Of a DNA stretch of 40,818 nucleotides, positions 8,427-17,249 are shown piece after piece. The notes beneath the pieces were generated by a model that made no database searches, was not told where the DNA came from, and worked only from the letters and a program-made list of their open reading frames with translations. This DNA is from Nitrosomonadales bacterium (GTDB taxonomy: Bacteria; Pseudomonadota; Gammaproteobacteria; Burkholderiales; Gallionellaceae), in contig JANYJE010000027.1 in the NCBI GenBank assembly GCA_025408405.1, positions 1 to 40,818 on the forward strand. Direction: 5' to 3'. Positions within the stretch are counted from its first letter, which is position 1, and each line of letters starts with the position of its first letter. A program made the position numbers and the translations under genes.

Positions 8427-9377
8427 GTGTCTCATGACAGCTTGATGGTGTTCACCGGCAATGCCAATCCTAAGCTCGCCGAAAGTGTGGCGCGGTATCT
8501 TAAGATCCCTCTCGGCCATGCCAACGTAGGCCGTTTCTCGGACGGCGAGATCATGGTGGAGATTCTGGAGAACGTGCGCGGCAAGGATGTATTCGTACTG
8601 CAATCGACGTGTGCGCCAACCAATGACAGCCTGATGGAGGTGATGGTGATGGTAGACGCGCTGAAGCGCGCTTCTGCCGGCCGCATTACTGCCGCGCTGC
8701 CTTATTTCGGCTATGGTCGCCAGGACCGGCGCCCGCGCTCGGCGCGGGTGGCGATTACCGCCAAGGTGGTGGCGGACATGCTGGCTGGCGCAGGTGTTGA
8801 TCGTGTACTGACCATGGATTTGCACTCGGACCAGATTCAGGGGTTCTTTGATGTTCCAGTGGACAATATTTACGCCAGCCCGATCTTGCTGGCAGACGTA
8901 TGGAAACACGACTACCAGAATCTGGTAGTCGTATCTCCGGACGTGGGCGGCGTGGTGCGCGCGCGCGCGCTGGCCAAGCGTCTGGAGTCGGATCTGGCGA
9001 TTATCGACAAGCGCCGTCCCAAGCCTAACGTCGCCAAGGTGATGAACATCATCGGCGATGTGGCCGGACGCACCTGTTTGATCATGGACGATATGGTGGA
9101 CACGGCGAACACCCTGTGCGAAGCCGCCGCCGCCTTGAAGGAAAAGGGTGCTACGCGCGTGATCGCCTACTGTACCCATCCGGTATTGTCGGGCACGGCG
9201 GTGCACCGCATCGAAAATTCTGCACTGGATGAGCTGGTGGTGACCGATACCATTCCGCTGCGCGAAGATGCGCGCAACTCCAGCCGCATTCGCCAGCTGA
9301 GCGTGGCTGAATTGCTGGCTGAAACCATGCGCCGCATCAACGATGAAGAGTCGGTCAGTTCCCTGTTTAATGATTGA
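8427..9377 (+). CDS. prs: Ribose-phosphate pyrophosphokinase
   Basis: Prs converts ribose 5-phosphate and ATP to PRPP, the precursor of nucleotides, histidine, tryptophan and NAD. The 316-residue protein carries the class I hallmarks: [17 protein letters not shown] near the N-terminus, [20 protein letters not shown], the catalytic-loop region [20 protein letters not shown], the metal-binding histidine in [13 protein letters not shown] and the PRPP loop [15 protein letters not shown] chose the GTG at 8427 because AGGGG lies six bases upstream and the protein then begins at the family's usual place ([11 protein letters not shown]). It is followed by rplY, as in many proteobacteria. Confidence 0.96.
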   Translation: MSHDSLMVFTGNANPKLAESVARYLKIPLGHANVGRFSDGEIMVEILENVRGKDVFVLQSTCAPTNDSLMEVMVMVDALKRASAGRITAALPYFGYGRQDRRPRSARVAITAKVVADMLAGAGVDRVLTMDLHSDQIQGFFDVPVDNIYASPILLADVWKHDYQNLVVVSPDVGGVVRARALAKRLESDLAIIDKRRPKPNVAKVMNIIGDVAGRTCLIMDDMVDTANTLCEAAAALKEKGATRVIAYCTHPVLSGTAVHRIENSALDELVVTDTIPLREDARNSSRIRQLSVAELLAETMRRINDEESVSSLFND

Positions 9378-9412
9378 AATTGGATTTAACGATTGATCTT
9401 TAGGCGTTAACG

Positions 9413-9477
9413 ATTTTTTTTGCGGGTGTCGTTTTGATGCCCGCGCAACCTGAAAACACCTGGTCGCGGGTGTTTTC
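9413..9477 (+). terminator. Hairpins between prs and rplY (terminator or leader)
   Basis: Three elements lie in this spacer: a run of eight T at 9414-9421; a hairpin with arms GCGGG/CCCGC (9422-9426 and 9440-9444); and a 9-bp stem GAAAACACC/GGTGTTTTC (9452-9460 and 9469-9477) ending 21 bases before the rplY start. The second hairpin could end prs transcripts or act as an mRNA leader for rplY. The sequence does not distinguish these. Confidence 0.45.
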
Positions 9478-9498
9478 GCATTGAAGTGGAGAAGCAAC

Positions 9499-10173
9499 AT
9501 GCAAATTGAAATCAGCGCAACAAAACGCACAGCGCAAGGAACGGGTGCGAGCCGCCGTCTGCGTAAAGCCGGTCGTGTACCCGGCATTGTGTACGGCTAC
9601 AGCGAACCCCAGATGATCGAGCTGGATCACAACAATCTGTACCACGCTCTGCGCAAGGAAGCGTTCCATGCTTCCATCCTGTCGATGGACTGCGAAGGCA
9701 AAAAAGAGATGGTGCTGCTGCGTGCTTTTGAAATGCACCCGTTCCGCCAGCAAGTAATGCACATCGATTTCGAGCGCGTGCTTGCCGACAAGAAGATTCA
9801 CATGAGGGTGCCGTTGCACTTCACCAGCGCTGATAATTCACCGGGCGTAAAAGCCGGCGGTGTGGTCAGCCATGTACTGAGCGAATTGACGATTGCCTGC
9901 TTACCGGCCGATCTGCCCAAGTTTATCGAGCTGGATCTGGGCAGCCTGACACTGGGACATTCTATCCATGTGTCCGACGTGAAGCTGCCTAAGGGTCTGG
10001 AAATTGCCGGTCATCACCACGCTGCCGACGCAGTCGTGACGATCCAGGTTCCACGCGGTGCGGTAGAAGCCGCTGCAGCTGAAGCCGCGGCTGAGCCGGA
10101 AGCTAAGCCTGCCGCTGCAGCTGCAGCGGCCGCAAAACCTGCAGCGGCCGCAAAACCTGCAGCGAAGAAGTAA
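9499..10173 (+). CDS. rplY: 50S ribosomal protein L25 (long Ctc/TL5 form)
   Basis: L25 binds 5S rRNA in the large ribosomal subunit. The 224-residue product is the long form: an N-terminal L25 domain ([20 protein letters not shown], then [20 protein letters not shown]) of about 95 residues, a C-terminal TL5-like beta domain ([20 protein letters not shown]), and a low-complexity tail of about 35 residues made of Ala, Pro, Lys and Glu. The ATG at 9499 has GGAG seven bases upstream. An earlier in-frame TTG (9481) would precede that site and is rejected. The tail is encoded partly by a perfect 18-bp tandem repeat, so its length probably varies among strains. Confidence 0.94.
   Translation: MQIEISATKRTAQGTGASRRLRKAGRVPGIVYGYSEPQMIELDHNNLYHALRKEAFHASILSMDCEGKKEMVLLRAFEMHPFRQQVMHIDFERVLADKKIHMRVPLHFTSADNSPGVKAGGVVSHVLSELTIACLPADLPKFIELDLGSLTLGHSIHVSDVKLPKGLEIAGHHHAADAVVTIQVPRGAVEAAAAEAAAEPEAKPAAAAAAAAKPAAAAKPAAKK
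10121..10164. repeat. 18-bp in-frame tandem repeat in the rplY tail
   Basis: The unit CTGCAGCGGCCGCAAAAC is repeated perfectly at 10121-10138 and 10139-10156, with eight bases of a third copy after it. Each copy adds six residues of the Ala/Lys/Pro tail without shifting frame, so copy-number change by slippage would be tolerated. Confidence 0.85.
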
Positions 10174-10198
10174 AACAGAAACAAGCGTTGTGAGCCTG

Positions 10199-10233
10199 AG
10201 CCCGTCATGCCTTCATAGAATGCATGACGGGCT
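10199..10233 (+). terminator. Hairpin downstream of rplY
   Basis: A perfect 12-bp stem, AGCCCGTCATGC (10199-10210) with GCATGACGGGCT (10222-10233), encloses an 11-base loop. The following bases (TTGTCATAC) are a weak U-tract, so termination is probable but not textbook. It sits 25 bases after the rplY stop. Confidence 0.6.
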
Positions 10234-10375
10234 TTGTCATACATAACGACATAAATCTACTGTGCGTGCTCGGCATCCTCGTGTACTGGCATGTGCACCC
10301 AGTGCCTGTGCTCCGGGCTCCCCAGCCAGTCCGCTCGCTACGATTTCTGACGCTATGTGTATATCATGAGGCCTC

Positions 10376-10951
10376 ATGGGTGAAATTAAATTAATTGTTG
10401 GTCTGGGCAACCCTGGGCGTGAATACGAAGAAACGCGCCACAATGCCGGTTTCTGGTGGGTGGACGAGTTTGCTCGTACCCACCATTTTGCTTTCAGGGC
10501 TGAGGGCAAATTCCACGGCCTGGCAGCACGCGCGACGCTGCAGTCGCGCGAGCTGTTCCTGCTCAAGCCGCAGACCTTCATGAACGTCAGCGGTCGCGGG
10601 GTGGGGGCATTGGCGCAGTTCTACAAGATAGCGCCAGAGCAAATTCTGGTAGTGCATGACGAACTCGATCTGCCGCCGGGCAGCGCCAAGCTGAAACTGG
10701 GCGGAGGTCACGGCGGGCATAACGGCCTCAAGGACATCATCGCCCATCTCGGCTCGCGCGACTTCTGGCGCCTGCGCATCGGCATCGGCCACCCCGGCGA
10801 TCGGGCGGAGGTGTCCAACTATGTGCTGAATGCGCCGCGCCGCGAAGAAATGGAGCTGATAGCACAGGCCATGCAACGCGCGCAGGATGTGGCGCACCTG
10901 ATCGCCGAAGGCAAGCTGGAAGCGGCGATGTTGAAGCTGCATAGCAATTAG
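10376..10951 (+). CDS. pth: Peptidyl-tRNA hydrolase
   Basis: Pth releases tRNA from peptidyl-tRNAs that drop off the ribosome. The 191-residue protein has the bacterial Pth1 signature VGLGNPGREYEETRHNAGFW, with Asn12 and catalytic His22, the segment LKPQTFMNVSG containing the substrate-binding Asn70, and the acidic residue Asp95 in VVHDELDLPPG. The GGGHGGHNGLKDI loop is also present. Length is normal. It lies between rplY and ychF, the standard order, with about 200 bases upstream that hold the rplY hairpin and nothing else recognisable. Confidence 0.95.
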   Translation: MGEIKLIVGLGNPGREYEETRHNAGFWWVDEFARTHHFAFRAEGKFHGLAARATLQSRELFLLKPQTFMNVSGRGVGALAQFYKIAPEQILVVHDELDLPPGSAKLKLGGGHGGHNGLKDIIAHLGSRDFWRLRIGIGHPGDRAEVSNYVLNAPRREEMELIAQAMQRAQDVAHLIAEGKLEAAMLKLHSN

Positions 10952-11024
10952 AGGATCGAGGAATGAGGATTGAGTTAAAAACGGCGACGCTGGTTTTACT
11001 CAATCCTCGATCCTAAATCCTCAG
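10951..11024. repeat. Imperfect inverted repeat built from GAGGAT units, pth-ychF spacer
   Basis: GAGGATTGAGTTAAAA (10965-10980) is nearly the reverse complement of TTTTACTCAATCCTC (10994-11008). Both arms continue outwards as variants of GAGGATCGAGG. The spacer could therefore fold into a long hairpin with a 13-base GC-rich loop. It could act as a terminator for pth or be a dispersed repeat. There is no clean U-tract. Confidence 0.55.
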
Positions 11025-11049
11025 TCCTGATTTTTATAGAGAGAAAACC

Positions 11050-12141
11050 ATGAGTTTGAAATGCGGAATCGTCGGTCTGCCCAACGTGGGCAAGTCCACC
11101 CTGTTTAATGCGCTGACCAAGGCCGGCATCGAGGCGTCCAATTATCCGTTCTGCACCATCGAGCCCAATGTGGGCATCGTGGAAGTGCCGGATGCGCGCA
11201 TGGAAGCGCTGGCAGCGATCGTCAAGCCGCAGAAGATGCAATATGCCATCACCGAGTTCGTCGACATCGCCGGCTTGGTGGCGGGCGCTTCCAAGGGCGA
11301 GGGGCTGGGCAACCAGTTCCTCGCCAACATCCGCGAGACCGATGGCATCCTGAATGTGGTGCGCTGCTTCGAGGACGACAACATCATTCATGTGGCCGGC
11401 CGTGTCGATCCGATCTCGGACATTGAAACCATCATCACCGAACTGGCGCTGGCCGATTTGAATACGGTGGAAAAAGCGCAGTTGCGCAACTCCAAGCTGG
11501 CGCGCTCCGGCGACAAGGAAGCGGCGAAATTCGGCGTGCTGCTGGACCAGCTCGTGGCTCACCTGAATGAAGGCAAGCCGGCGCGCATGATGAAGCTGGA
11601 TGCAGAGCAGAGAGAGTTGCTCAAGCCCCTGTGCCTGCTCACCCTCAAGCCTGCGATGTATGTCGCCAACGTGGCGGAAGACGGTTTTCACGACAACCCC
11701 TTGCTGACCCGCCTGGAAGAATTCGCGGCACGCGAAGGCGCGCCGGTGGTGCCTATCTGTGCAGCGCTGGAATCCGAGATCGCAGAACTGTCCGATGATG
11801 ACAAGCAGGAATTCCTGGCAGAAATGGGCCTGCAGGAACCGGGCCTGAACCGCCTGATCAGCGCCGCCTACAAGCTGCTGGGCCTGCAGACCTACTTCAC
11901 TGCCGGTGTGAAAGAGGTGCGCGCGTGGACCATCCATGTCGGCGACACAGCACCGCAGGCAGCGGGCGTGATCCACACCGATTTCGAGCGCGGCTTCATC
12001 CGCGCGCAGACCATCGCCTATGAAGATTTCGTCGCCTGTGGCGGCGAGGCGGGTGCCAAGGAAAAAGGCAAGATGCGCGTGGAAGGCAAGGACTACGTGG
12101 TGCAGGATGGCGACGTGATGAACTTCCTGTTCAACGTGTAA
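11050..12141 (+). CDS. ychF: Redox-regulated ATPase YchF (OLA1 family)
   Basis: YchF is a ribosome-associated Obg-family P-loop protein that prefers ATP to GTP and represses the response to oxidative stress in E. coli. The 363-residue sequence shows G1 [18 protein letters not shown], the G2 region [14 protein letters not shown]3 [20 protein letters not shown], and the C-terminal TGS domain ([20 protein letters not shown], then [12 protein letters not shown]). Length and start match the family. A strong terminator follows at 12175. Confidence 0.95.
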   Translation: MSLKCGIVGLPNVGKSTLFNALTKAGIEASNYPFCTIEPNVGIVEVPDARMEALAAIVKPQKMQYAITEFVDIAGLVAGASKGEGLGNQFLANIRETDGILNVVRCFEDDNIIHVAGRVDPISDIETIITELALADLNTVEKAQLRNSKLARSGDKEAAKFGVLLDQLVAHLNEGKPARMMKLDAEQRELLKPLCLLTLKPAMYVANVAEDGFHDNPLLTRLEEFAAREGAPVVPICAALESEIAELSDDDKQEFLAEMGLQEPGLNRLISAAYKLLGLQTYFTAGVKEVRAWTIHVGDTAPQAAGVIHTDFERGFIRAQTIAYEDFVACGGEAGAKEKGKMRVEGKDYVVQDGDVMNFLFNV

Positions 12142-12174
12142 GTTTGCCGGTTTCACCCAGCATTGCGCTAGAAT

Positions 12175-12213
12175 AACGCGCCGCCTTTAACACCAGCGGC
12201 GCGTTTTATTTTT
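12175..12213 (+). terminator. Rho-independent terminator after ychF
   Basis: The 10-bp perfect stem AACGCGCCGC (12175-12184) with GCGGCGCGTT (12196-12205) has an 11-base loop and is followed by TTATTTTTG. It separates ychF from the copper chaperone pair. Confidence 0.85.
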
Positions 12214-12236
12214 GTATAACTGAAGGAGCAGGGAAG

Positions 12237-12692
12237 ATGGTCAAGCCGGGCTGGATAGGATTCGCCGTGTTGCTGTATGCAGCGCAGAGCATGGCGGGGG
12301 AAGTGGCGATGAGCGATGCGTGGTCGCGTGCCACGGCGCCCGGGCAGGATAGCGCTGCGGTGGGTCTGCACATTACCAGCCAGAAGGACGCGCGCATCAT
12401 CGCCGTAAGCAGCCCGGCTGCGGCCAGCGCAGAAATTCACAGCATGACGCATGAAAATGGCATGATGAAAATGCGCCAGCTGGAGTCGCTGCCCCTGCCC
12501 TCGAAACAGGAAGTCGTGCTGGGCGCGGGCGGTGACCACCTGATGCTGCTTGGCCTGAAAAAACCGCTGGTGGCCGGTGATACGGTGCCGCTCACGCTGA
12601 CGCTGCAGTTTGCCGACAAGAGCACCGAGCAGGTCACGCTCAAGGCGACAGTCCAGCCGCTTACGCACGAGCACCACCATCATCACGATTAG
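12237..12692 (+). CDS. Periplasmic copper chaperone PCu(A)C family, canonical copy
   Basis: The 151-residue protein begins with a signal peptide (GWIGFAVLLYAAQSMAGE, cleavage near residue 20) and is a small cupredoxin-like domain. The family copper motif H-X10-M-X21-H-X-M is complete: His68, Met79, His101 and Met103. The C-terminus adds a histidine cluster (THEHHHHHD), a further likely metal ligand set. PCu(A)C proteins deliver Cu(I) to the CuA or CuB site of cytochrome oxidases, usually with Sco. No oxidase or Sco gene lies in this window. SD-like AGGAG lies upstream of the ATG at 12237. A second, degenerate family member follows 45 bases downstream. Confidence 0.88.
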   Translation: MVKPGWIGFAVLLYAAQSMAGEVAMSDAWSRATAPGQDSAAVGLHITSQKDARIIAVSSPAAASAEIHSMTHENGMMKMRQLESLPLPSKQEVVLGAGGDHLMLLGLKKPLVAGDTVPLTLTLQFADKSTEQVTLKATVQPLTHEHHHHHD

Positions 12693-12737
12693 AATGTGGT
12701 ATGGCTGATGCGGGATTTTTTACTGACAGGAGGCGAT

Positions 12738-13217
12738 ATGTTGCAAAAATTATTACCGGCAGTGATGTTCCTTGTGTGCGGCACGGCATGGGCGGGCGGG
12801 AATGACGTCATGGTGGACAAAGCCTGGGTGGGAGAAAGCGTTCCCGGGCAAACCTCGGCGACCCTGGAGCTGAACATCAGCACGGTCAGTCCGGCCGCTC
12901 TCCTGTCGGTAAGCAGCCCTCTCGCCGAGAAAATCGAGATTCACAGCATGGTCTTGCACCAGGGCAAGATGATGGTGCGTGTGGTGGATCGTCTGGCCTT
13001 GCAGGCCCATCGCACCACCACGTTTGGCTCGCACCAGCTGTTCCTGATGATGGTGGGGCTGAAGCAGCAGTTGAACGTGGGTGACCATGTTCCCGTCACG
13101 CTGGTGATCGACTACGGCAACAAACGCACCCAGACCATAACGCTAGATGCGGCAGTGAAGAAAATGTCCTTGAGTTACAAGCACTATGGTCCCGATGAGG
13201 TGCACGACCATCGTTAG
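12738..13217 (+). CDS. PCu(A)C-family protein with altered copper motif
   Basis: This 159-residue paralogue of the preceding gene has a signal peptide (MLQKLLPAVMFLVCGTAWAG) and aligns to it over the whole domain (IHSM, then LKQQLNVGDHVPVTL against LKKPLVAGDTVPLTL). Two of the four copper positions are changed. His69 and Met104 are kept, but the first motif methionine is Val80 and the motif histidine is Phe102. Nearby Met78, Met79, His99 and the tail VHDHR might substitute. I chose the ATG at 12738 because AGGAGG stands just upstream and it gives a proper signal peptide. An in-frame ATG at 12696 would add 14 residues ahead of that signal. A divergent or lost copper role is inferred. Confidence 0.82.
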   Translation: MLQKLLPAVMFLVCGTAWAGGNDVMVDKAWVGESVPGQTSATLELNISTVSPAALLSVSSPLAEKIEIHSMVLHQGKMMVRVVDRLALQAHRTTTFGSHQLFLMMVGLKQQLNVGDHVPVTLVIDYGNKRTQTITLDAAVKKMSLSYKHYGPDEVHDHR

Positions 13218-13251
13218 GGGGAGATAAAGTAAGCGCGAACTTTGCGTGCGG

Positions 13252-13281
13252 CAGGCGGCCTGGTGCCGCCTGTTTTATTTT
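13252..13281 (+). terminator. Rho-independent terminator after the copper chaperone pair
   Basis: CAGGCGGC (13252-13259) pairs perfectly with GCCGCCTG (13265-13272) around a 5-base loop and is followed by TTTTATTTT. It closes the two-gene chaperone unit ahead of argB. Confidence 0.85.
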
Positions 13282-13312
13282 CGGGTGCCGGAATGACAAA
13301 TTTCTGGGGTAA

Positions 13313-14227
<915 letters not shown>

Positions 14228-14264
14228 GCGCACATGATTAAAGATGCCTCTGTTCCCGCTTCCT

Positions 14265-14331
14265 CCGGGAGAGGGCCAGGGTGAGGGAACAGGCCGACAG
14301 GGTGCTCCCCCACCCCCGTCCCCTCTCCCGG
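14265..14331. repeat. REP-like palindrome between argB and the HAD gene
   Basis: CCGGGAGAGGG (14265-14275) is an exact inverted repeat of CCCTCTCCCGG (14321-14331). The inside sequences GGGTGAGGG and CCCCCACCCCC extend the dyad imperfectly. This GGGAGAGGG...GGGTGAGGG type is a widespread intergenic repeat in proteobacterial genomes. Its right end lies 15 bases before the likely start of the next gene. Confidence 0.8.
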
Positions 14332-14346
14332 CGGGCGCGGGGAATC

Positions 14347-14973
14347 GTGTGGATTTTTGATCTGGACAATACGCTGCATAACGCGACGCCGCACATCTTC
14401 CCGCACATCAACCGCAGCATGACGGCGTATCTGCAAGCGCATCTGCGGCTGGATGAGCAGGCAGCGAATGCATTGCGTATGGATTACTGGCAGCGTTATG
14501 GCGCGACCCTGTCCGGCATGGTGCGCCACCACGCCACCGATCCCGGGCATTTTTTATGGCACACCCACCAGTTTCCCGAGTTGCCGAAAATGGTGTTGCG
14601 CGAGCCGCATTTGCGCCAGGTGCTGCAGCGCCTGCCGGGGAAGAAGCTGGTGTTTTCCAATGCGCCACAGCACTATGCGCGCGATGTGTTGCAGCTGCTG
14701 GGGGTGGATGATTTGTTCGATGACCTGTTTGCCATCGAGCACGCACGTTTCTGCCCCAAGCCGCAGATGGCAGGCTTTGTGCGCCTCTTGCAGAAGCACC
14801 GCCTGAACCCGGCGCAATGCGTGATGGTGGAAGACAGCGCAGAAAACCTGAAAACCGCCAAACGCTTGGGGATGAAAACCGTGTGGGTGAGCGCCACATC
14901 GCGCTTGCCCGGCTATGTGGATGTGAAGATTAAGAACGTGATGCAATTGCCGCGCATGCTGCGGCTGATTTGA
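14347..14973 (+). CDS. HAD-family pyrimidine 5'-nucleotidase-like hydrolase
   Basis: The product (about 208 residues) starts V/M-WIFDLDNTLHNATPHIF, with the HAD motif I DLDNT nucleophile aspartate almost at the N-terminus. Motif II is LVFSNAPQHY, and the C-terminal motif III/IV is CPKPQMAGFV and MVEDSAENLKTAKRLGMKTV. This matches the SDT1-like pyrimidine 5'-nucleotidase group found between argB and slmA in related genomes. I take the GTG at 14347 as start. The frame is open back to a GTG at 14281, but those 22 codons are repeat DNA and read as low-complexity sequence. The REP-like palindrome therefore abuts the start codon, and GGGGA just before it may serve as ribosome binding site. Confidence 0.82.
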   Translation: MWIFDLDNTLHNATPHIFPHINRSMTAYLQAHLRLDEQAANALRMDYWQRYGATLSGMVRHHATDPGHFLWHTHQFPELPKMVLREPHLRQVLQRLPGKKLVFSNAPQHYARDVLQLLGVDDLFDDLFAIEHARFCPKPQMAGFVRLLQKHRLNPAQCVMVEDSAENLKTAKRLGMKTVWVSATSRLPGYVDVKIKNVMQLPRMLRLI

Positions 14974-14985
14974 AAAGGAACAGAG

Positions 14986-15567
14986 ATGGCTGTCGCAAAA
15001 CCGGGTGAACGCAAGCTGCAAATTTTACAGGCCGTGGCGCAAATGCTGGAGCAGCCCAAGGGAGAGAAGATTACCACCGCCGCCCTGGCGGCCAGGCTGG
15101 AGATTTCCGAGGCCGCGCTGTATCGCCACTTCGCCAGCAAGGCGCAGATGTTCGAGGGCTTGATCGAGTTTATCGAGCAGACCATTTTCGGGCTGGTGAA
15201 CAAGATTACCACCGAGGAAACTGGTGGCCTGAAACAGGTCGAAGGCGTGCTTGCGCTGCTGCTCGGCTTTGCCCAGAAAAACCGCGGCATGACACGCGTG
15301 CTGATCGGCGATGCGCTGGTGAACGAGGACGAGCGCCTGCAGCTGCGCATCAACCAGTTTCTGGATCGCATCGAAACCACGCTCAAGCAATCGCTGCGCA
15401 TTGCCGCAACCCAGGGCGAGCTGGATAACAATGTGGACGTGAGCGCGCATGCCAATCTGCTGGTGTGCTATGTGGTCGGACGCTGGCAGCAGTTCGGCAA
15501 GAGCGGCTTTACGCGCGACCCGATGGCGCAGTGGCCGCAGCAGTGGGCGATACTTTCCCATCAATAA
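14986..15567 (+). CDS. slmA: Nucleoid occlusion factor SlmA (TetR family)
   Basis: SlmA binds specific chromosomal sites and blocks FtsZ assembly over the nucleoid. The 193-residue protein has the TetR-type helix-turn-helix ITTAALAARLEISEAALYRH and the SlmA-typical continuation FASKAQMFEGLIEFIEQTIF, plus LLLGFAQKNRGMTRVLIGDA. These align closely with the E. coli protein as I remember it. AAGGA lies six bases before the ATG. The preceding nucleotidase ends 12 bases upstream, suggesting cotranscription. Confidence 0.9.
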   Translation: MAVAKPGERKLQILQAVAQMLEQPKGEKITTAALAARLEISEAALYRHFASKAQMFEGLIEFIEQTIFGLVNKITTEETGGLKQVEGVLALLLGFAQKNRGMTRVLIGDALVNEDERLQLRINQFLDRIETTLKQSLRIAATQGELDNNVDVSAHANLLVCYVVGRWQQFGKSGFTRDPMAQWPQQWAILSHQ

Positions 15568-15609
15568 TCTGCCGCAAGCTATTCTGCAAGCATAACTAGG
15601 AGCATCATC

Positions 15610-16728
15610 ATGATCCTGATTCTCGCTTCCAACACCGATCCGCAGAGCGCGGATTACCAGCAGCTGACGGCTCATCTCTCCGGCCTGGAGGGTATCAGGA
15701 CGCGCGTGCATACCGAGCGCGGAGCCGAGCAGACGTTGACCGAGATGTATCTGATCGGCAACACCAAGGCGCTGGACATCGAAGACATGCAAAACCTGCC
15801 CTGCGTCGAGCGCGTGGTGCGCGTGTCCGAGGAGTACCGCATACTCGGGCGGCACCGCGACGATCCGCGCCCTTCGCATTTCGAATACAACGGCGTGCAC
15901 TTCGGCCAGGACTCGCTCAACGTGTTTGCCGGACTGTGCGCGGTGGATAATCCGCAGCACGTGGAGCTGATGCTGAAAGCGCTCAGGGAAAATGGCCAGG
16001 TATGCACGCGCATGGGCGCCTACAAGCCGCGCACCAGCCCCTATTCGTTTCAGGGGCACGGCAAGAATTGCCTGCCCTATGTGTTCGAGCTGGCCGGAAA
16101 ATATGGCATCAAGGTCATCGCCATGGAGATCACGCACGAATCTCACCTCGCTGAAATTCGTGCAGCGCTCAGGCAGACCGGCAACCCCACCGGCGTGATG
16201 CTGCAAATCGGCACTCGCAACACGCAGAATTTCGAGCTCTTGAAAATCGTCGGGCGCCAGCAGGAGTTCCCTGTACTGCTCAAACGCGGCTTCGGCATCA
16301 CCCTGGATGAATCTCTCAATGCCGCAGAGTATCTGGCAAGCGAGGGCAATCGCAACGTGGTGTTCGGCCTGCGCGGCATGAAAACCAACATGGGCGATCC
16401 GCACCGCAACCTGGTGGATTTTGCGCACGTGCCCGTGGTGAAACGCCTGACGCGCATGCCGGTGTGCATCGATCCCTCACACTCGGCAGGCACACGCAGC
16501 GCCGGCCCCGATGGCATACAGGACATCATGCACGTCACCGCACAGGGCGTGATTGCCGGTGCCAACATGGTACTGGTGGATTTTCACCCGGCACCCGTCA
16601 AGGCGCTGGTCGATGGCCCGCAGGCCTTGTTGCTGAAGGAGTTGCCGCAGTTTCTTGAAGACGTGCAGATCGCACGCGAGGCCTACCTTAAACGCCTGGC
16701 GCTACAGCAGCGCTACCAGAATGTTTAA
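15610..16728 (+). CDS. Divergent type I-beta DAHP synthase-like aldolase
   Basis: The 372-residue protein has the fold signature of type I-beta 3-deoxy-7-phosphoheptulonate synthases. An N-terminal ferredoxin-like domain of about 85 residues is followed by a barrel with KPRTSPYSFQGHG (residues 139-151), MLQIGTRNTQNFELLK, VLLKRGFGITLDE, IDPSHSAGT and VDGPQAL. Of the four metal ligands expected from the Thermotoga enzyme, Cys110, His291 and Asp335 are kept, but the glutamate of VEVHP is Asp324 (VDFHP). The GPCAVE motif reads GLCAVD. A short insertion precedes the TGVMLQIG strand. Type I-beta enzymes condense PEP with erythrose 4-phosphate at the head of the shikimate pathway. The substitutions make a specialised or altered-substrate paralogue possible. 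AGGAG lies seven bases before the ATG. Confidence 0.8.
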   Translation: MILILASNTDPQSADYQQLTAHLSGLEGIRTRVHTERGAEQTLTEMYLIGNTKALDIEDMQNLPCVERVVRVSEEYRILGRHRDDPRPSHFEYNGVHFGQDSLNVFAGLCAVDNPQHVELMLKALRENGQVCTRMGAYKPRTSPYSFQGHGKNCLPYVFELAGKYGIKVIAMEITHESHLAEIRAALRQTGNPTGVMLQIGTRNTQNFELLKIVGRQQEFPVLLKRGFGITLDESLNAAEYLASEGNRNVVFGLRGMKTNMGDPHRNLVDFAHVPVVKRLTRMPVCIDPSHSAGTRSAGPDGIQDIMHVTAQGVIAGANMVLVDFHPAPVKALVDGPQALLLKELPQFLEDVQIAREAYLKRLALQQRYQNV

Positions 16729-16793
16729 TGGGGAGTCAGGATTGACGGAGAGGTGTCCGTAAAGTTTTGTAGCGTGGAGTTTTATATTGGCGG

Positions 16794-17123
16794 CTACAGA
16801 TCCCATACATCGTCACGACTGAATCCGCTAACTTTCAATAGTTTTGTGTGTTCGGCGTAAATCTTCATGAGAGCCGACATGGTCTCCTGGGGAAATCCCT
16901 GCCTGTTATTACGATCAGTAAATAGAGTCTGTTCCAGATACTGCTGAAGTTCCGGGGTGCCCCAAAGCATTTCAATGGAGTTGTATATGCGCGGGGATCT
17001 CTCTTTGATTATTTGTCGGGGCGGGATTTCGACAGGTAAAGCTGGTGCCGCCTTCTTACTGCCAGGCTCGTCAAAATTTAACTGGAAGTCCCAGTTTAAT
17101 TGCTGTTTATCTAAATCAGACAT
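16794..17123 (-). CDS. Hypothetical protein, 109 residues
   Basis: I do not recognise this family. The product is soluble and has no signal peptide or membrane span. It has a polar N-terminal stretch (MSDLDKQQLNWDFQLNFDEP) and a linker with KKAAPALPVEIPPRQ. A helical C-terminal part follows (SIEMLWGTPELQQYLEQTLF, NNRQGFPQETMSALMKIYAE). The amino-acid composition looks natural and the frame ends cleanly, which favours a real gene. No strong ribosome binding site precedes the ATG at 17123. It stands alone between the DAHP-synthase-like gene (convergent) and the cyclase gene (same strand, upstream). Confidence 0.6.
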   Translation of the reverse strand: MSDLDKQQLNWDFQLNFDEPGSKKAAPALPVEIPPRQIIKERSPRIYNSIEMLWGTPELQQYLEQTLFTDRNNRQGFPQETMSALMKIYAEHTKLLKVSGFSRDDVWDL

Positions 17124-17143
17124 TAGATACGCTCAATATCCCC

Positions 17144-17188
17144 GTTGCTTAAGTGGTGAATGTACGATAGTCGATATATTTAAGCAAC
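17144..17188. repeat. Inverted repeat upstream of the 109-residue gene
   Basis: GTTGCTTAA (17144-17152) and TTAAGCAAC (17180-17188) are exact inverted copies separated by 27 bases. The dyad lies between the diguanylate cyclase stop and the start of the small hypothetical gene, both on the minus strand. It may be a weak terminator for the first or a regulatory site for the second. No U-tract follows on either strand. Confidence 0.4.
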
Positions 17189-17249
17189 TGCTTGGCGGCG
17201 GCATTTCCATGACTCCCTGAACCTGTTGGTATCTCTGCGAGTGTGCAAT

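Noticed and set aside
7416-9587. Very long minus-strand open frame across ispE, tRNA-Gln and prs
   Set aside because: It crosses a tRNA gene and two well-defined enzymes on the plus strand and its translation shows no domain.
16957-17220. 87-codon plus-strand frame overlapping the 109-residue gene
   Set aside because: It overlaps the better-supported minus-strand gene and reads through the intergenic inverted repeat; composition is irregular.
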